NCBI RefSeq assembly: GCF_014695575.1
Contig: NZ_JACJOO010000051.1
Span: 1 to 34,272 of the forward strand
DNA from: Leptolyngbya sp. FACHB-8
GTDB lineage: Bacteria; Cyanobacteriota; Cyanobacteriia; Elainellales; Elainellaceae
DNA length: 34,272 nucleotides
Reading direction: 5' to 3'
This document shows, one piece after another, positions 28,266-34,272 of this stretch. Within the stretch, counting starts at the first letter, position 1. Every line of letters starts with the position of its first letter. Both the position numbers and the translations under genes were made by a program. The notes beneath the pieces are model-generated. The model had not been told where the DNA came from, made no database searches, and worked only from the letters and a program-made list of their open reading frames with translations.

Positions 28266-28601
28266 ATTTGATTCATCAAGTGCCCACTCAAGTAACTTTC
28301 TGACCAACTCAGTTTTGGGCTTCCGCACCTGTTGAGCCTTGCGGGTGAGCTTGTCATTCAGGCTAATGGGTATATCCACATTCAGCCGGATCGTGGGTTC
28401 CTTTTCTGGTGGCTGCAAGTCTCCCCACGGGTCAGCAGGCCGAGCGGTGCGTTGCTGCTTCACTTTGCCTGCCTGTTGCTGTAGTGGTTTGGATGGCGAT
28501 CGCTTCGGTGGGGGTGCTGGCGGCTCTGCCTCAACATCGGGTTGTGTTGGATTCCCACCACTTGCCAGATTCAGAATTTCATCAAAGTTGCTAGATGACA
28601 T
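28260..28601 (-). CDS. Partition partner protein, ribbon-helix-helix type (ParG/ParB-like), 113 aa
   Basis: The protein has a long disordered, Pro/Lys-rich N-terminus (residues 1-68) and a C-terminal ribbon-helix-helix-like part (TIRLNVDIPISLNDKLTRKA, then KPKTELVRKLLEWAL). A small RHH partner read directly after a ParA gene is the arrangement of type Ib partition systems such as ParF/ParG of TP228, in which the RHH protein binds ACTC boxes. Such boxes flank this operon. Its ATG overlaps the ParA gene's end by 11 bases. Confidence 0.75.
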   Translation of the reverse strand: MSSSNFDEILNLASGGNPTQPDVEAEPPAPPPKRSPSKPLQQQAGKVKQQRTARPADPWGDLQPPEKEPTIRLNVDIPISLNDKLTRKAQQVRKPKTELVRKLLEWALDESNE

Positions 28602-29187
28602 CTTTCAGTTCCCTCCACACAGCCTGCCAATCATTCCATGCCATTCGTCCACCAGGTGCAGACCTAAGCGCCACTCCCATATCAGAAGCGCGGACATAAG
28701 CCTTAAGTCTGCGGATTGGTTTAGAGAACGTATGGATGCCAGCTCGTTGAAGCGCGGCGATCGCCTCGATGCCGTCCTTCTGTGGTGCAGGTGGGGATAG
28801 CGTGATCAGTGCCCTATACTCAGTCCCTTCTGGTAGCGTCGAAACAATTTGAGCCAAGGCATTGAGTGACAGCGGCTCTGGGTTGGATGGGAGGATCAGC
28901 AGATCACACCCTTTCGCTAAGCTCACAATCTCGTCTTGTGCTGGCCTTGCGGGTGTGTCGATCACCACGTTGCGGTAGGTGCCCCTAGTGAGTAGCTTGG
29001 GCGCTTCGGTGTCAGTGCAAACGGTAAAGGGTAGGGTGCCCTTCCTGGCCCATAGCGAGGCGCTACGGTTGGGATCTGAATCAATGAGCAGGGTATCACC
29101 CAACTCATGCAGCAGATCGGCCAAACAGATGGCACAGGTAGTTTTTCCCACCCCTCCCTTGAATTGGGTAAGAGTGATAATGGACAT
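28591..29187 (-). CDS. parA: ParA-family partition ATPase, 198 aa
   Basis: Starts MSIITLTQFKGGVGKTTCAI, with the deviant Walker A box KGGVGKTT (residues 10-17), then LLIDSDPNRSASLW and VVIDTPARP as the ParA-type A' and B motifs. The short length, without an N-terminal DNA-binding domain, matches the small type Ib ParA proteins. It should drive segregation of the plasmid with its RHH partner downstream. The start at 29187 is set by the family N-terminus; a longer frame upstream is unsupported. Confidence 0.9.
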   Translation of the reverse strand: MSIITLTQFKGGVGKTTCAICLADLLHELGDTLLIDSDPNRSASLWARKGTLPFTVCTDTEAPKLLTRGTYRNVVIDTPARPAQDEIVSLAKGCDLLILPSNPEPLSLNALAQIVSTLPEGTEYRALITLSPPAPQKDGIEAIAALQRAGIHTFSKPIRRLKAYVRASDMGVALRSAPGGRMAWNDWQAVWRELKDVI

Positions 29188-29247
29188 AAGACATATTGAA
29201 TCTATGAGGGGGATTCTACGCCCCCTCATTTCATTGGTGCAATGATT

Positions 29248-29286
29248 ACTCAATCACTCACTCAATTGAGTAACTTATCACTCAAG
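29248..29286. promoter_or_regulatory. ACTC-box array upstream of parA (operator/centromere candidate)
   Basis: ACTC at 29248, 29256, 29260 and 29280 and GAGT at 29268, with AT-rich 4-base spacers (aatc, aatt) between several of them. This matches the known layout of ParG boxes in TP228 (ACTC tetramers with 4-base AT-rich spacers). The segment 29265-29286 is a near-identical inverted copy of 28235-28256. It is likely to serve as the parA operator and perhaps as part of the centromere. Confidence 0.65.
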
Positions 29287-29288
29287 CC

Positions 29289-29413
29289 TCACCGGATTAG
29301 CGTCCTTAAAGCCTGCCGCCCTTCCTCCACTGAATCAAGGCGGCGCTCGATCGCCACCAGGCGGGCAGTGATACTTTCCTAGCTCACGTCTCCCAGGTAG
29401 ACGGTGATCGCCC
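29289..29413 (-). pseudogene. Remnant of a small gene with an in-frame stop
   Basis: The minus strand reads AITVYLGDVS, a TAG stop (29379-29381), then ESITARLVAIERRLDSVEEG to TGA at 29289. The protein-like second half and the single TAG in the middle suggest a decayed small coiled-coil gene (or the end of an RHH protein). No start is convincing. Confidence 0.4.
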
Positions 29414-29422
29414 CAATTTAAA

Positions 29423-29452
29423 AGCCCTCAGCTTTTACTAAAACTGGGGGCT
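29423..29452. terminator. Hairpin AGCCCTCAG / CTGGGGGCT
   Basis: A 9-bp stem with one G-T pair and a 12-base loop with A/T runs on both sides. It lies downstream of the leftward gene ending at 29484 and is probably its terminator. Confidence 0.5.
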
Positions 29453-29483
29453 ATCTACTCTCAGGTAATTGCAAGACGAGAGA

Positions 29484-29705
29484 TTAACAGGCTACTTTTT
29501 CTGCTGAACAGAGGGCTCTCTGAACTACAGCAGCTCTCTCCTCAGCTAAGTTTGGTTCCCAGAATACCATCTCCAATTTTTCTCTTTGAATAACGCTTAT
29601 TCCCTCTTCTACTGTGGAAGCTGTTAGCACCCTGTAGCTTTGCTGTAAAACAGCCTCAACATTAGGAGAGTCATTAAAACCTTCTTCAATAATTAAAACT
29701 TTCAT
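29484..29705 (-). CDS. Truncated receiver-like protein without a phosphoacceptor, 73 aa
   Basis: Starts MKVLIIEEGFNDSPNVEAVL and follows the beta-alpha-beta outline of a response-regulator receiver, including SYRVLTASTVEEGISVIQRE. Where the phosphorylated Asp should lie the text is MVFWEPN, so no acceptor is present, and the protein stops at about 60% of a normal receiver. GGAG precedes the ATG by seven bases; a GTG three bases upstream also fits. It may be a degenerate signalling protein or a fragment. It follows a 55-aa gene after 49 bases. Confidence 0.5.
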   Translation of the reverse strand: MKVLIIEEGFNDSPNVEAVLQQSYRVLTASTVEEGISVIQREKLEMVFWEPNLAEERAAVVQRALCSAEKVAC

Positions 29706-29754
29706 CACAGGACTCCAAACAATCTCGGTACTCTAGCCAAAAAGTGAATGAAAC

Positions 29755-29922
29755 TTAGCCTGAGAGACTGCAAGTTATCTCAAACCGGTGAGGAATGTCG
29801 GCTAACTTGTAAGCAACAATAGTTCCCTTGCCAAACCGCCGGAGAGAAATAATTTCTTGAGTGATTTCAAGAATTTCATAACAAACACCTTCATTAGAAA
29901 CTAGACAGGGACACGACAACAT
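29755..29922 (-). CDS. Small protein, 55 aa
   Basis: Starts MLSCPCLVSNEGVCYEILEI, continues through EIISLRRFGKGTIVAYKLAD and ends with TCSLSG. Four cysteines, beta-rich, no membrane segment. A GGA-containing ribosome site lies about 10 bases upstream. Reading frame and wording look genuine, but the gene is short and of unknown family. Together with the receiver-like gene it may form a two-gene unit. The AT-rich stretch 29923-30090 to its right shows no gene. Confidence 0.5.
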   Translation of the reverse strand: MLSCPCLVSNEGVCYEILEITQEIISLRRFGKGTIVAYKLADIPHRFEITCSLSG

Positions 29923-30090
29923 AAGGCATTTCCACTTGAAGAGTAAGTAGATGCAATGCCCTGAGAGTAGTTATTGATACAAAAAGTGTACGACTACCGG
30001 CCTGAAGATTAAGCCAAAATTAAGGAATGTGTTTAAAGATTGTTTAATGTTTGCTTTTGAGAAAACTTGTTTTTAATGGCATGGATACTT

Positions 30091-30310
30091 CTAATTCAGT
30101 AGCTTATTCCAGTCTGGTAGCTTGCCTTCAATGGCATCCAAGCGTTCAAGGATTAGGGCGGCATCGGTGGGAGCGAGCGATCGCCAGTCCCTTTTGAAGC
30201 AGGGCAATGATCACCTCACTCCGGTTCTTTCCATCCACACCTACTCGAGTATCGATCGCCATGAGGAGCGGGTCTGGAATTCTAACGGCAACGCTGCGGG
30301 ATTCTGGCAT
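30091..30310 (-). pseudogene. Frameshifted ribbon-helix-helix (CopG-like) gene
   Basis: The ATG at 30310 opens MPESRSVAVRIPDPLLMAID, then VGVDGKNRSEVIIALLQKGL, a CopG/RHH-type DNA-binding protein, but the frame soon stops at 30146. A second frame continues where the first leaves off, SLAPTDAALILERLDAIEGK and then LPDWNKLLN, ending at 30091. The two join near the GCGATCGC site around 30177-30183, so a single frameshift (real or sequencing) divides one gene. The 54-aa product could still be made. Confidence 0.55.
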
Positions 30311-30583
30311 ACTTCACCTGTCGGGCAACTGTCAAACAATTTCGCCTAATAACTGGCACATCACCAAGGGGGTACGGGCGATCGTCTGACACTTCTATTT
30401 TGGCTGTTTAGTCCACGATTAGTCCAAGCAAGTTTTACAGTAGTGCAAGCCTTTTACTATCAGAGCTTTTAAGTGTTTGAATAGTTGCTCTCACAGCAAC
30501 TATTCATTTCGAAACCTAGATTTATCAATGCTTTCGGCGTTTGTGCCAGTTTTTGACTAGTCCAAGGGGCGATCGCACTATTC

Positions 30584-30780
30584 GGCCTGATTGAAGCGAC
30601 GCTGTCACCAAATGCAATTAGCCCTAATTCGGAGCCTGAAACAACATAAATTCGTTACTTGGCCGAGGCTAATGTGGAAAATGACGGCATTTTTTAGTAC
30701 AAAACAACTGTGATGTAACCCTTATAGGATAAAGGTTACAGCCTAATTGCACTTTATGACAGCGTCGCTTCAATCAGGCC
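30584..30780 (+). mobile_element. TIR197 element, copy D
   Basis: A complete copy in the same orientation as the others. It differs from B and C by A for G in 'ccaaatg' near the left end and by C for T in 'acaaaacaac'; the second change is shared with copy A. The left flank is TATTC, the same five bases that follow copy A at 112-116; the right flank is AGTTA. The element ends two bases before the stop codon of the next gene. Confidence 0.85.
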
Positions 30781-30782
30781 AG

Positions 30783-31130
30783 TTACTGCACCAAAAACTG
30801 AATCAGTGCGATCGCCCCATCTGAGTCAATGCCCTCAAGCAGTTCCAGCGCGGTCGCCATATCATCCGAGGTTTGATCCTCATCCTCGGAGATGGCCTGC
30901 TCTGCGGCTTCCCAGATGTCGATAGGCTTCTGGATGTGGTCGTGGTAAATCAACCGGGAAAGGATGAGGACCAGAGCTGTTTGGTCAGTGGGCGAAAGTT
31001 TGCCCAAGTCGCGGTCACCAAACTTCTCAGCCAGGGCCAAAGCCTGCCGTGAGTCGGTGAAATTGGCAATGGGCAGGAAATGACTGTTATCTGTGAGCGT
31101 TTCAGTCGGGACGGCATTTTGAGCCATCAT
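30783..31130 (-). CDS. Hypothetical protein, 115 aa
   Basis: Starts MMAQNAVPTETLTDNSHFLP and is acidic, helical and soluble (DIWEAAEQAISEDEDQTSDD). AAGGAG lies nine bases upstream. Its leader contains the GGACAGGGGGCGATCG block (31166-31181) also found near 16121 and 31468. The gene ends just before element copy D, which may have taken the place of its original downstream sequence. Confidence 0.6.
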   Translation of the reverse strand: MMAQNAVPTETLTDNSHFLPIANFTDSRQALALAEKFGDRDLGKLSPTDQTALVLILSRLIYHDHIQKPIDIWEAAEQAISEDEDQTSDDMATALELLEGIDSDGAIALIQFLVQ

Positions 31131-31213
31131 GGGGGAGCTCCTTAAGCTGTGACGGTTTAAGGGGTGGACAGGGGGCGATCGTTTGCGGGCGGGAATCCGG
31201 GCGATCGCTCTCC

Positions 31214-31342
31214 TTATTGGTTACAAAACTTTCGATTCAAAGGTTCGAGTAACTTTCGCCGGATAACCAACGGTTTGCACTGGACAACAGCGGTTAGCTT
31301 GGCCAATGGTGCTAGGGCAGTACAGGCAAATTTGGGCATCAT
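31214..31342 (-). CDS. Small open frame MMPKFA..., 42 aa (tandem copy 2)
   Basis: The minus strand reads MMPKFACTALAPLAKLTAVV, then a basic tail. Its ATG overlaps the stop of the next small frame (31339-31446) by four bases. Both start with the same CTATGATGCCCAA wording, so they arose by duplication. Expression is plausible from the ATGA coupling, but short length and unknown family keep confidence low. Confidence 0.35.
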   Translation of the reverse strand: MMPKFACTALAPLAKLTAVVQCKPLVIRRKLLEPLNRKFCNQ

Positions 31343-31446
31343 AGAAACAACCTGTAAAGCGGGAAACAAACAGGGTGCGATCGCTCGCCCCTCATCATCG
31401 AGCGGTCGCTTTTTTTACAAATACTGCGGGCAAACTTGGGCATCAT
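31339..31446 (-). CDS. Small open frame MMPKFA..., 35 aa (tandem copy 1)
   Basis: The minus strand reads MMPKFARSICKKSDRSMMRG, then RSHPVCFPLYRLFL. AAGGA lies 8-9 bases upstream of the ATG. The end overlaps the second copy by ATGA. The + strand across this frame contains the terminator at 31377-31416. A real peptide or only a decayed repeat are both possible. Confidence 0.35.
   Translation of the reverse strand: MMPKFARSICKKSDRSMMRGERSHPVCFPLYRLFL
31377..31416 (+). terminator. Terminator GCGATCGCTC / GAGCGGTCGC with seven T
   Basis: A 10-bp stem with one G-T pair, a 13-base loop and TTTTTTT directly after it on the + strand. No rightward gene precedes it, so it either ends a non-coding or antisense RNA or the resemblance comes from HIP1. 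Confidence 0.45.
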
Positions 31447-31654
31447 AGAGAAGTCCTTCTAGACAAGGGACAGGGGGCGATCGCAGTACAACCACACACC
31501 ACGCGGTCGCTCTTCCTCACTACACAGTTAGTAATTTTTGCGACCAACAACAAATGGATTAATCAGTGGAAACGCTGCATACTGGTAGAGTCCTTGCGAG
31601 CAAGAAAGGGCAATAGGAGACGGTTGCTGGGGGCAAACTAAGCGGTCGTCTCCC

Positions 31655-31858
31655 TCACAAAATTGCAGTAGGGTTTACGGTGTGGGCGTCTCCAGCCTCG
31701 GTGTAGCTAACGACCTTCGTGATCTCGATGTGCCACTGGCCCCCAACCTTTACGAGGCGATCGCCAAACTGTGGGCAGTAGTTCATTCCCTCGGGTGTGC
31801 TCCATCCATGCGGGGCATCAGGGTTATGAACTGCGGGGTAATAACGTGGGTGAGACAT
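31655..31858 (-). CDS. Hypothetical protein, 67 aa; paralogue of the gene at 16471-16671
   Basis: Starts MSHPRYYPAVHNPDAPHGWS and shares MSHP, APHGW, EGM, PxFGDRL, TKV and the final PTAIL with the protein at 16471-16671. AAGGA lies 10 bases before the ATG. Both copies sit in leftward clusters of small genes with similar leader blocks, so a segmental duplication is likely. Confidence 0.75.
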   Translation of the reverse strand: MSHPRYYPAVHNPDAPHGWSTPEGMNYCPQFGDRLVKVGGQWHIEITKVVSYTEAGDAHTVNPTAIL

Positions 31859-31912
31859 CTGCTGAAATCCTTATGAGGTAAAGGGTTGAACTGTAGACGA
31901 CACTTTATTAGG

Positions 31913-32149
31913 TCAATCCCAGGAAGCCAGAGCTTCGATATCTAAGTCACTATCAGGGGATGGGGCGATCGCTACTGCTTCGACATCGGCGGGAGTTGCA
32001 GGAGGAACGACTACGGGCTGTGAATGGTAAGGACTGATCCAGCAATTGAGGACATGCTCAAGGGCATCCTTTGGATCGTCGGAACGTAGCTGGGCAGCAA
32101 TCTCTAGCAACAATTGACGGTGCTGAGGCTTGGTAATTGAAAGACGCAT
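31913..32149 (-). CDS. Small partner of the ParM-like protein (ParR candidate), 78 aa
   Basis: Starts MRLSITKPQHRQLLLEIAAQ. The N-terminal half is helical and could be an RHH-like DNA-binding unit; the C-terminal half is acidic and disordered (DVEAVAIAPSPDSDLDIEAL), as in ParR/AlfB-type adaptors that touch the filament. It follows the actin-like gene after 12 bases in the same operon. Assignment rests mainly on position and size. Confidence 0.55.
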   Translation of the reverse strand: MRLSITKPQHRQLLLEIAAQLRSDDPKDALEHVLNCWISPYHSQPVVVPPATPADVEAVAIAPSPDSDLDIEALASWD

Positions 32150-32161
32150 CAGTCAAACCTC

Positions 32162-33208
32162 CTACACGCGGCTGGTGAGACGGAGGGCAATTTCATACAA
32201 CCCTTTGGCGTTCTGCCAGCGGGGTTGGGTAGGGACGGCTATGTTCTTCTTGGCCAGCAGCGACCCGATACCCGGCAGGCAAGCGCCACCACCAACCGCG
32301 ATGATTGCGGTGGCAGCAGGGACACGGGTTTCTGCTGCTTTGACAAAAGGCTTCAGCCCTTGTGCAAACCACTCGGGTAACGCCTTCACGTAGGCTTCCT
32401 TGAAATTCCAATCAGGGTGCTGGGTGCCATAAACGAAGTCACCCTTCTCAATGCCAGAGCGGATCAGGTGGAGGTCAGCCGGACGCTTGAGATATGCCCG
32501 CACTGTGTCGGAGGTGGCGATCGCATCGATCAACCGCTCCACACCTGCGGTAGGCGCATAATCCCGAGAGGTGATTTGGAGATTGTTGAAGCTGGAACAA
32601 ATCGTGGTGCCGTTACCGATGTCGAAGAGTAGAGCGCTGGTGAGGTCGTACTCCGCTCGCATTGCATAGGCGGCTCCTGCTCCCTCTTCCAGCACTTTTT
32701 CAACCCGGATGGTGATGGTGGATTCATGCCCCATCAGCCGTACTTTGTGGGTACCGGTGAGTGCCTGGGCGATCGCACGTCCGAACACCTTGCCATCATG
32801 TACACTGGCCACCACCGACAGTTCCCAATCCCCCCGCACATTGATCGAAGTCAGGGAGCTGAGAAGCAGTTGCAGCGAGAGATCTACTTTCCCGTCGGTC
32901 GAGTCAGTTACACGGTAGATGCCAGAGGGAGAGCTGTAGTAAGCGTTCAACCCACCGATCCATTGCTTACCAATGAGGTCAGCGCGATCGCCTTCCAGGT
33001 ATTCCACATAGCCCTGATTGGCGAATGTTGCGGGCTCTGGGAGATAGAGCACATAGCTTTCTTGCAGCACCATACCCAAGCCGCAGTAGAGCTTAGAGGC
33101 ACCGTTGCCGATGTCATAACCGATTGGTAGGGATTGGTTAGGGGTGGCATCCTCTGTCAGTCGTTGCCGGGTGCGAGGGGTTGCAGCTTGTGGGGTTTGA
33201 GTAGGCAT
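32162..33208 (-). CDS. parM: Actin-like plasmid-partition ATPase (ParM/StbA family)
   Basis: The 348-residue protein has actin-fold motifs: phosphate-1 GYDIGNGASKLY (30-41), phosphate-2 LLFDIGNGTTIC (193-204), connector-like EEGAGAAYAM (174-183) and adenosine AIIAVGGGACLPGIG (301-315). Residues 1-25 form a Thr/Pro/Gln-rich extension. It should form filaments that push plasmid copies apart (type II partition). The gene downstream is the likely adaptor, and the upstream 33209-33363 stretch contains candidate centromere repeats. As a second segregation system next to ParA it is somewhat unusual. Confidence 0.88.
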   Translation of the reverse strand: MPTQTPQAATPRTRQRLTEDATPNQSLPIGYDIGNGASKLYCGLGMVLQESYVLYLPEPATFANQGYVEYLEGDRADLIGKQWIGGLNAYYSSPSGIYRVTDSTDGKVDLSLQLLLSSLTSINVRGDWELSVVASVHDGKVFGRAIAQALTGTHKVRLMGHESTITIRVEKVLEEGAGAAYAMRAEYDLTSALLFDIGNGTTICSSFNNLQITSRDYAPTAGVERLIDAIATSDTVRAYLKRPADLHLIRSGIEKGDFVYGTQHPDWNFKEAYVKALPEWFAQGLKPFVKAAETRVPAATAIIAVGGGACLPGIGSLLAKKNIAVPTQPRWQNAKGLYEIALRLTSRV

Positions 33209-33363
33209 ATCGGGCTTAACTCCTTGTCAGTTCTAGGTTTGCGAATTTTTGAAAGCTTTTTAGGAATCTGGCAGCTTTTGCCGTTCCTTGTCAGTTGCGG
33301 TCATGCTAGCATGAATTCATGAATTCTGGAAAGATGGAATTCTTGAAAAGGATCCACTCATGA
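33209..33363. promoter_or_regulatory. Divergent control region with repeats (ParM centromere candidate)
   Basis: CCTTGTCAGTT occurs at 33222-33232 and 33286-33296. To the right are the palindromes ATGCTAGCAT (33303-33312) and ATGAATTCAT (33311-33320), and GAATTC at 33313, 33321 and 33337. It lies between the leftward parM and the rightward RHH gene, so it should contain both promoters and may contain the ParR binding sites. Confidence 0.5.
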
Positions 33364-33573
33364 ATGAATGTGCCAATATTGGGAGCAACCCGTATGAGAG
33401 ATGCAATGGCCGCTAGTCGAAGGGCTGATCCTGGTTTTGCCCAGGTCAGTGGATACGTCGCCAAAGAGATCGCACTGCAATTTAAAGCGCAATGCACGAT
33501 GCTCGAAACAAGTCAGTCTGAAGCACTGGAAGAGGCGCTTAAGCTCTGGCTTGAAAAGAACAAGGGCAAGTGA
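33364..33573 (+). CDS. Ribbon-helix-helix-like protein, 69 aa
   Basis: Residues 27-66 (FAQVSGYVAKEIALQFKAQC, then TSQSEALEEALKLWLEKNKG) read as a small ribbon-helix-helix DNA-binding protein of the CopG/ParG style. AAGGA lies about 12 bases before the ATG at 33364; the internal ATG at 33394 is an alternative. Divergent from parM, so it could bind the palindromes in the shared control region. It could also be the antitoxin or regulator of the gene that follows. Confidence 0.6.
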   Translation: MNVPILGATRMRDAMAASRRADPGFAQVSGYVAKEIALQFKAQCTMLETSQSEALEEALKLWLEKNKGK

Positions 33574-33584
33574 GGGCGATCGCC

Positions 33585-34163
33585 ATGAGTGATAAGGCCC
33601 AACGCGCCGAAATTCCGCTTGGTAGCGTCACCATTGAGGGGTTTATGTTGCCCGATGGCTCCTATGTCATGAGCCAAACTCAGGCAGCGCACCTGATAGG
33701 TGAGAACGAAATTAACGCCCGACGCTTTTTAGAGTCAAAGGCCATCAAAGCCTTGCTGGGTGATGGTTATACGCCCGACACTTTTGAGATTGAGCGTGAC
33801 CCAGAGCAGGGACGAGGGCAGGGGCGGATCAGAGGATTGCCGCTAGAAATAGTCAGCACATTCTGGTTGCAGCAGACTTTTAGAGGAAACCAGCAAGCCC
33901 GCAGTTTATGCATGGCCCTTATGCGTGAAACTCTGGAACGGCGCTTCGACGCTGCCTTTGGCGTTACTCGTAGTGAGGATGAACGAAACCAGAGATTGAG
34001 TGAGCGCAATGCTGAATTAGAGCGGGCGCTGCGCTACCTCGGCGAGGGAATGGCGATGGAGGATGAGCTTTTGAGGCGGCTGGAACAGTATGAGCGGTGG
34101 TTTCAGGAAACTGGGTACAGCCCATACGAACTGCCTACAGAGGAAGGAGGTGAGAATAACTAG
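33585..34163 (+). CDS. Hypothetical protein, 192 aa
   Basis: Starts MSDKAQRAEIPLGSVTIEGF. The N-terminal ~110 residues (GSYVMSQTQAAHLIGENEIN, RRFLESKAIKALLG, RGLPLEIVSTFWLQQTFRGN) resemble a small DNA-binding-like domain of the kind seen in plasmid and phage hypothetical proteins; the C-terminus is a coiled coil. A GTG at 33570, overlapping the previous stop, is an alternative start. The last 109 bases of the window (34164-34272) show nothing I can support. Confidence 0.55.
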   Translation: MSDKAQRAEIPLGSVTIEGFMLPDGSYVMSQTQAAHLIGENEINARRFLESKAIKALLGDGYTPDTFEIERDPEQGRGQGRIRGLPLEIVSTFWLQQTFRGNQQARSLCMALMRETLERRFDAAFGVTRSEDERNQRLSERNAELERALRYLGEGMAMEDELLRRLEQYERWFQETGYSPYELPTEEGGENN

Positions 34164-34272
34164 TACTCAGCGGCTTAAGTTTGCCTATGATTAGAGGGTT
34201 GCACTGCTCCCTAAGATTATGCCTGGACTCCGCCCTCCAGTTTTGACCCTTAGCCCCAGCGACCAAGCAGCT

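Larger units (their letters stand above)
31326..31449. repeat. Direct repeat GCAAAxTTGGGCATCATAGA
   Basis: Twenty bases at 31326-31345 and 31430-31449 match at 19 positions and lie 104 bases apart. A more decayed version (GGGGGCAAACTAAGC) lies near 31630. Each covers the start of a small leftward frame. The stretch 31131-31654 seems to consist of decayed tandem units of about 100-170 bases. Confidence 0.55.

Noticed and set aside
34164-34272. Possible start of a further gene at the right edge
   Set aside because: No convincing frame with a ribosome site could be supported in the remaining 109 bases.

Overview
The window looks like part of a cyanobacterial plasmid. The palindrome GCGATCGC (HIP1), the signature of many cyanobacterial genomes, recurs throughout. 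The window has a plasmid replication protein of the CyRepA/DUF3854 kind, two different partition systems (ParA plus a ribbon-helix-helix partner, and an actin-like ParM plus a small partner), and many small translationally coupled genes of unknown function. No rRNA or tRNA gene and no housekeeping metabolism was seen.

Layout. 1-853: two copies of a 197-bp inverted-repeat element (call it the TIR197 element) on either side of a small membrane-protein gene. 854-10744: a type I-G (formerly I-U) CRISPR-Cas locus, all read leftward: cas3, csx17 (cas8), csb1 (cas7), csb2 (cas5-cas6), an AT-rich leader, then an array of 34 full repeats plus one repeat cut by the element. No cas1, cas2 or cas4 is present. 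11230-11738: a third TIR197 copy abutting a gene that has lost its 5' end. 12183-17346: a leftward cluster of envelope-type genes (P-loop ATPase with membrane segments, secreted and membrane proteins, a lysozyme-like plus M23 peptidase, a coiled-coil protein with a possible -1 frameshift tail). 17519-25946: rightward genes including the large replication protein. 26065-30310: mixed small genes, a cluster of TGATCA sites, the ParA/RHH system with ACTC-box arrays on both sides, and decayed genes. 30584-30780: a fourth TIR197 copy. 30783-34163: tandem small genes, the ParM-like system, an RHH protein and an unknown protein.

How it fits together. The plasmid would replicate through the CyRepA-like protein, be segregated by two partition systems, and carry a defence module able to express, process and use crRNAs but not, on this evidence, to acquire spacers by itself. 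The defence module is bracketed by two identical, same-orientation TIR197 copies, and both outer junctions cut into other sequences (a CRISPR repeat on the left, a gene on the right). This suggests the locus was moved or rearranged through these elements, which resemble Tn3-derived miniature elements (38-bp imperfect ends, 5-bp flanking match). The envelope cluster could be a small macromolecule-translocation apparatus; I recognise only two of its proteins by domain, so its role is open.

Limits: family names rest on motifs read by eye. Most small genes are hypothetical, and start sites were chosen from Shine-Dalgarno sequences, overlaps and family-like N-termini.
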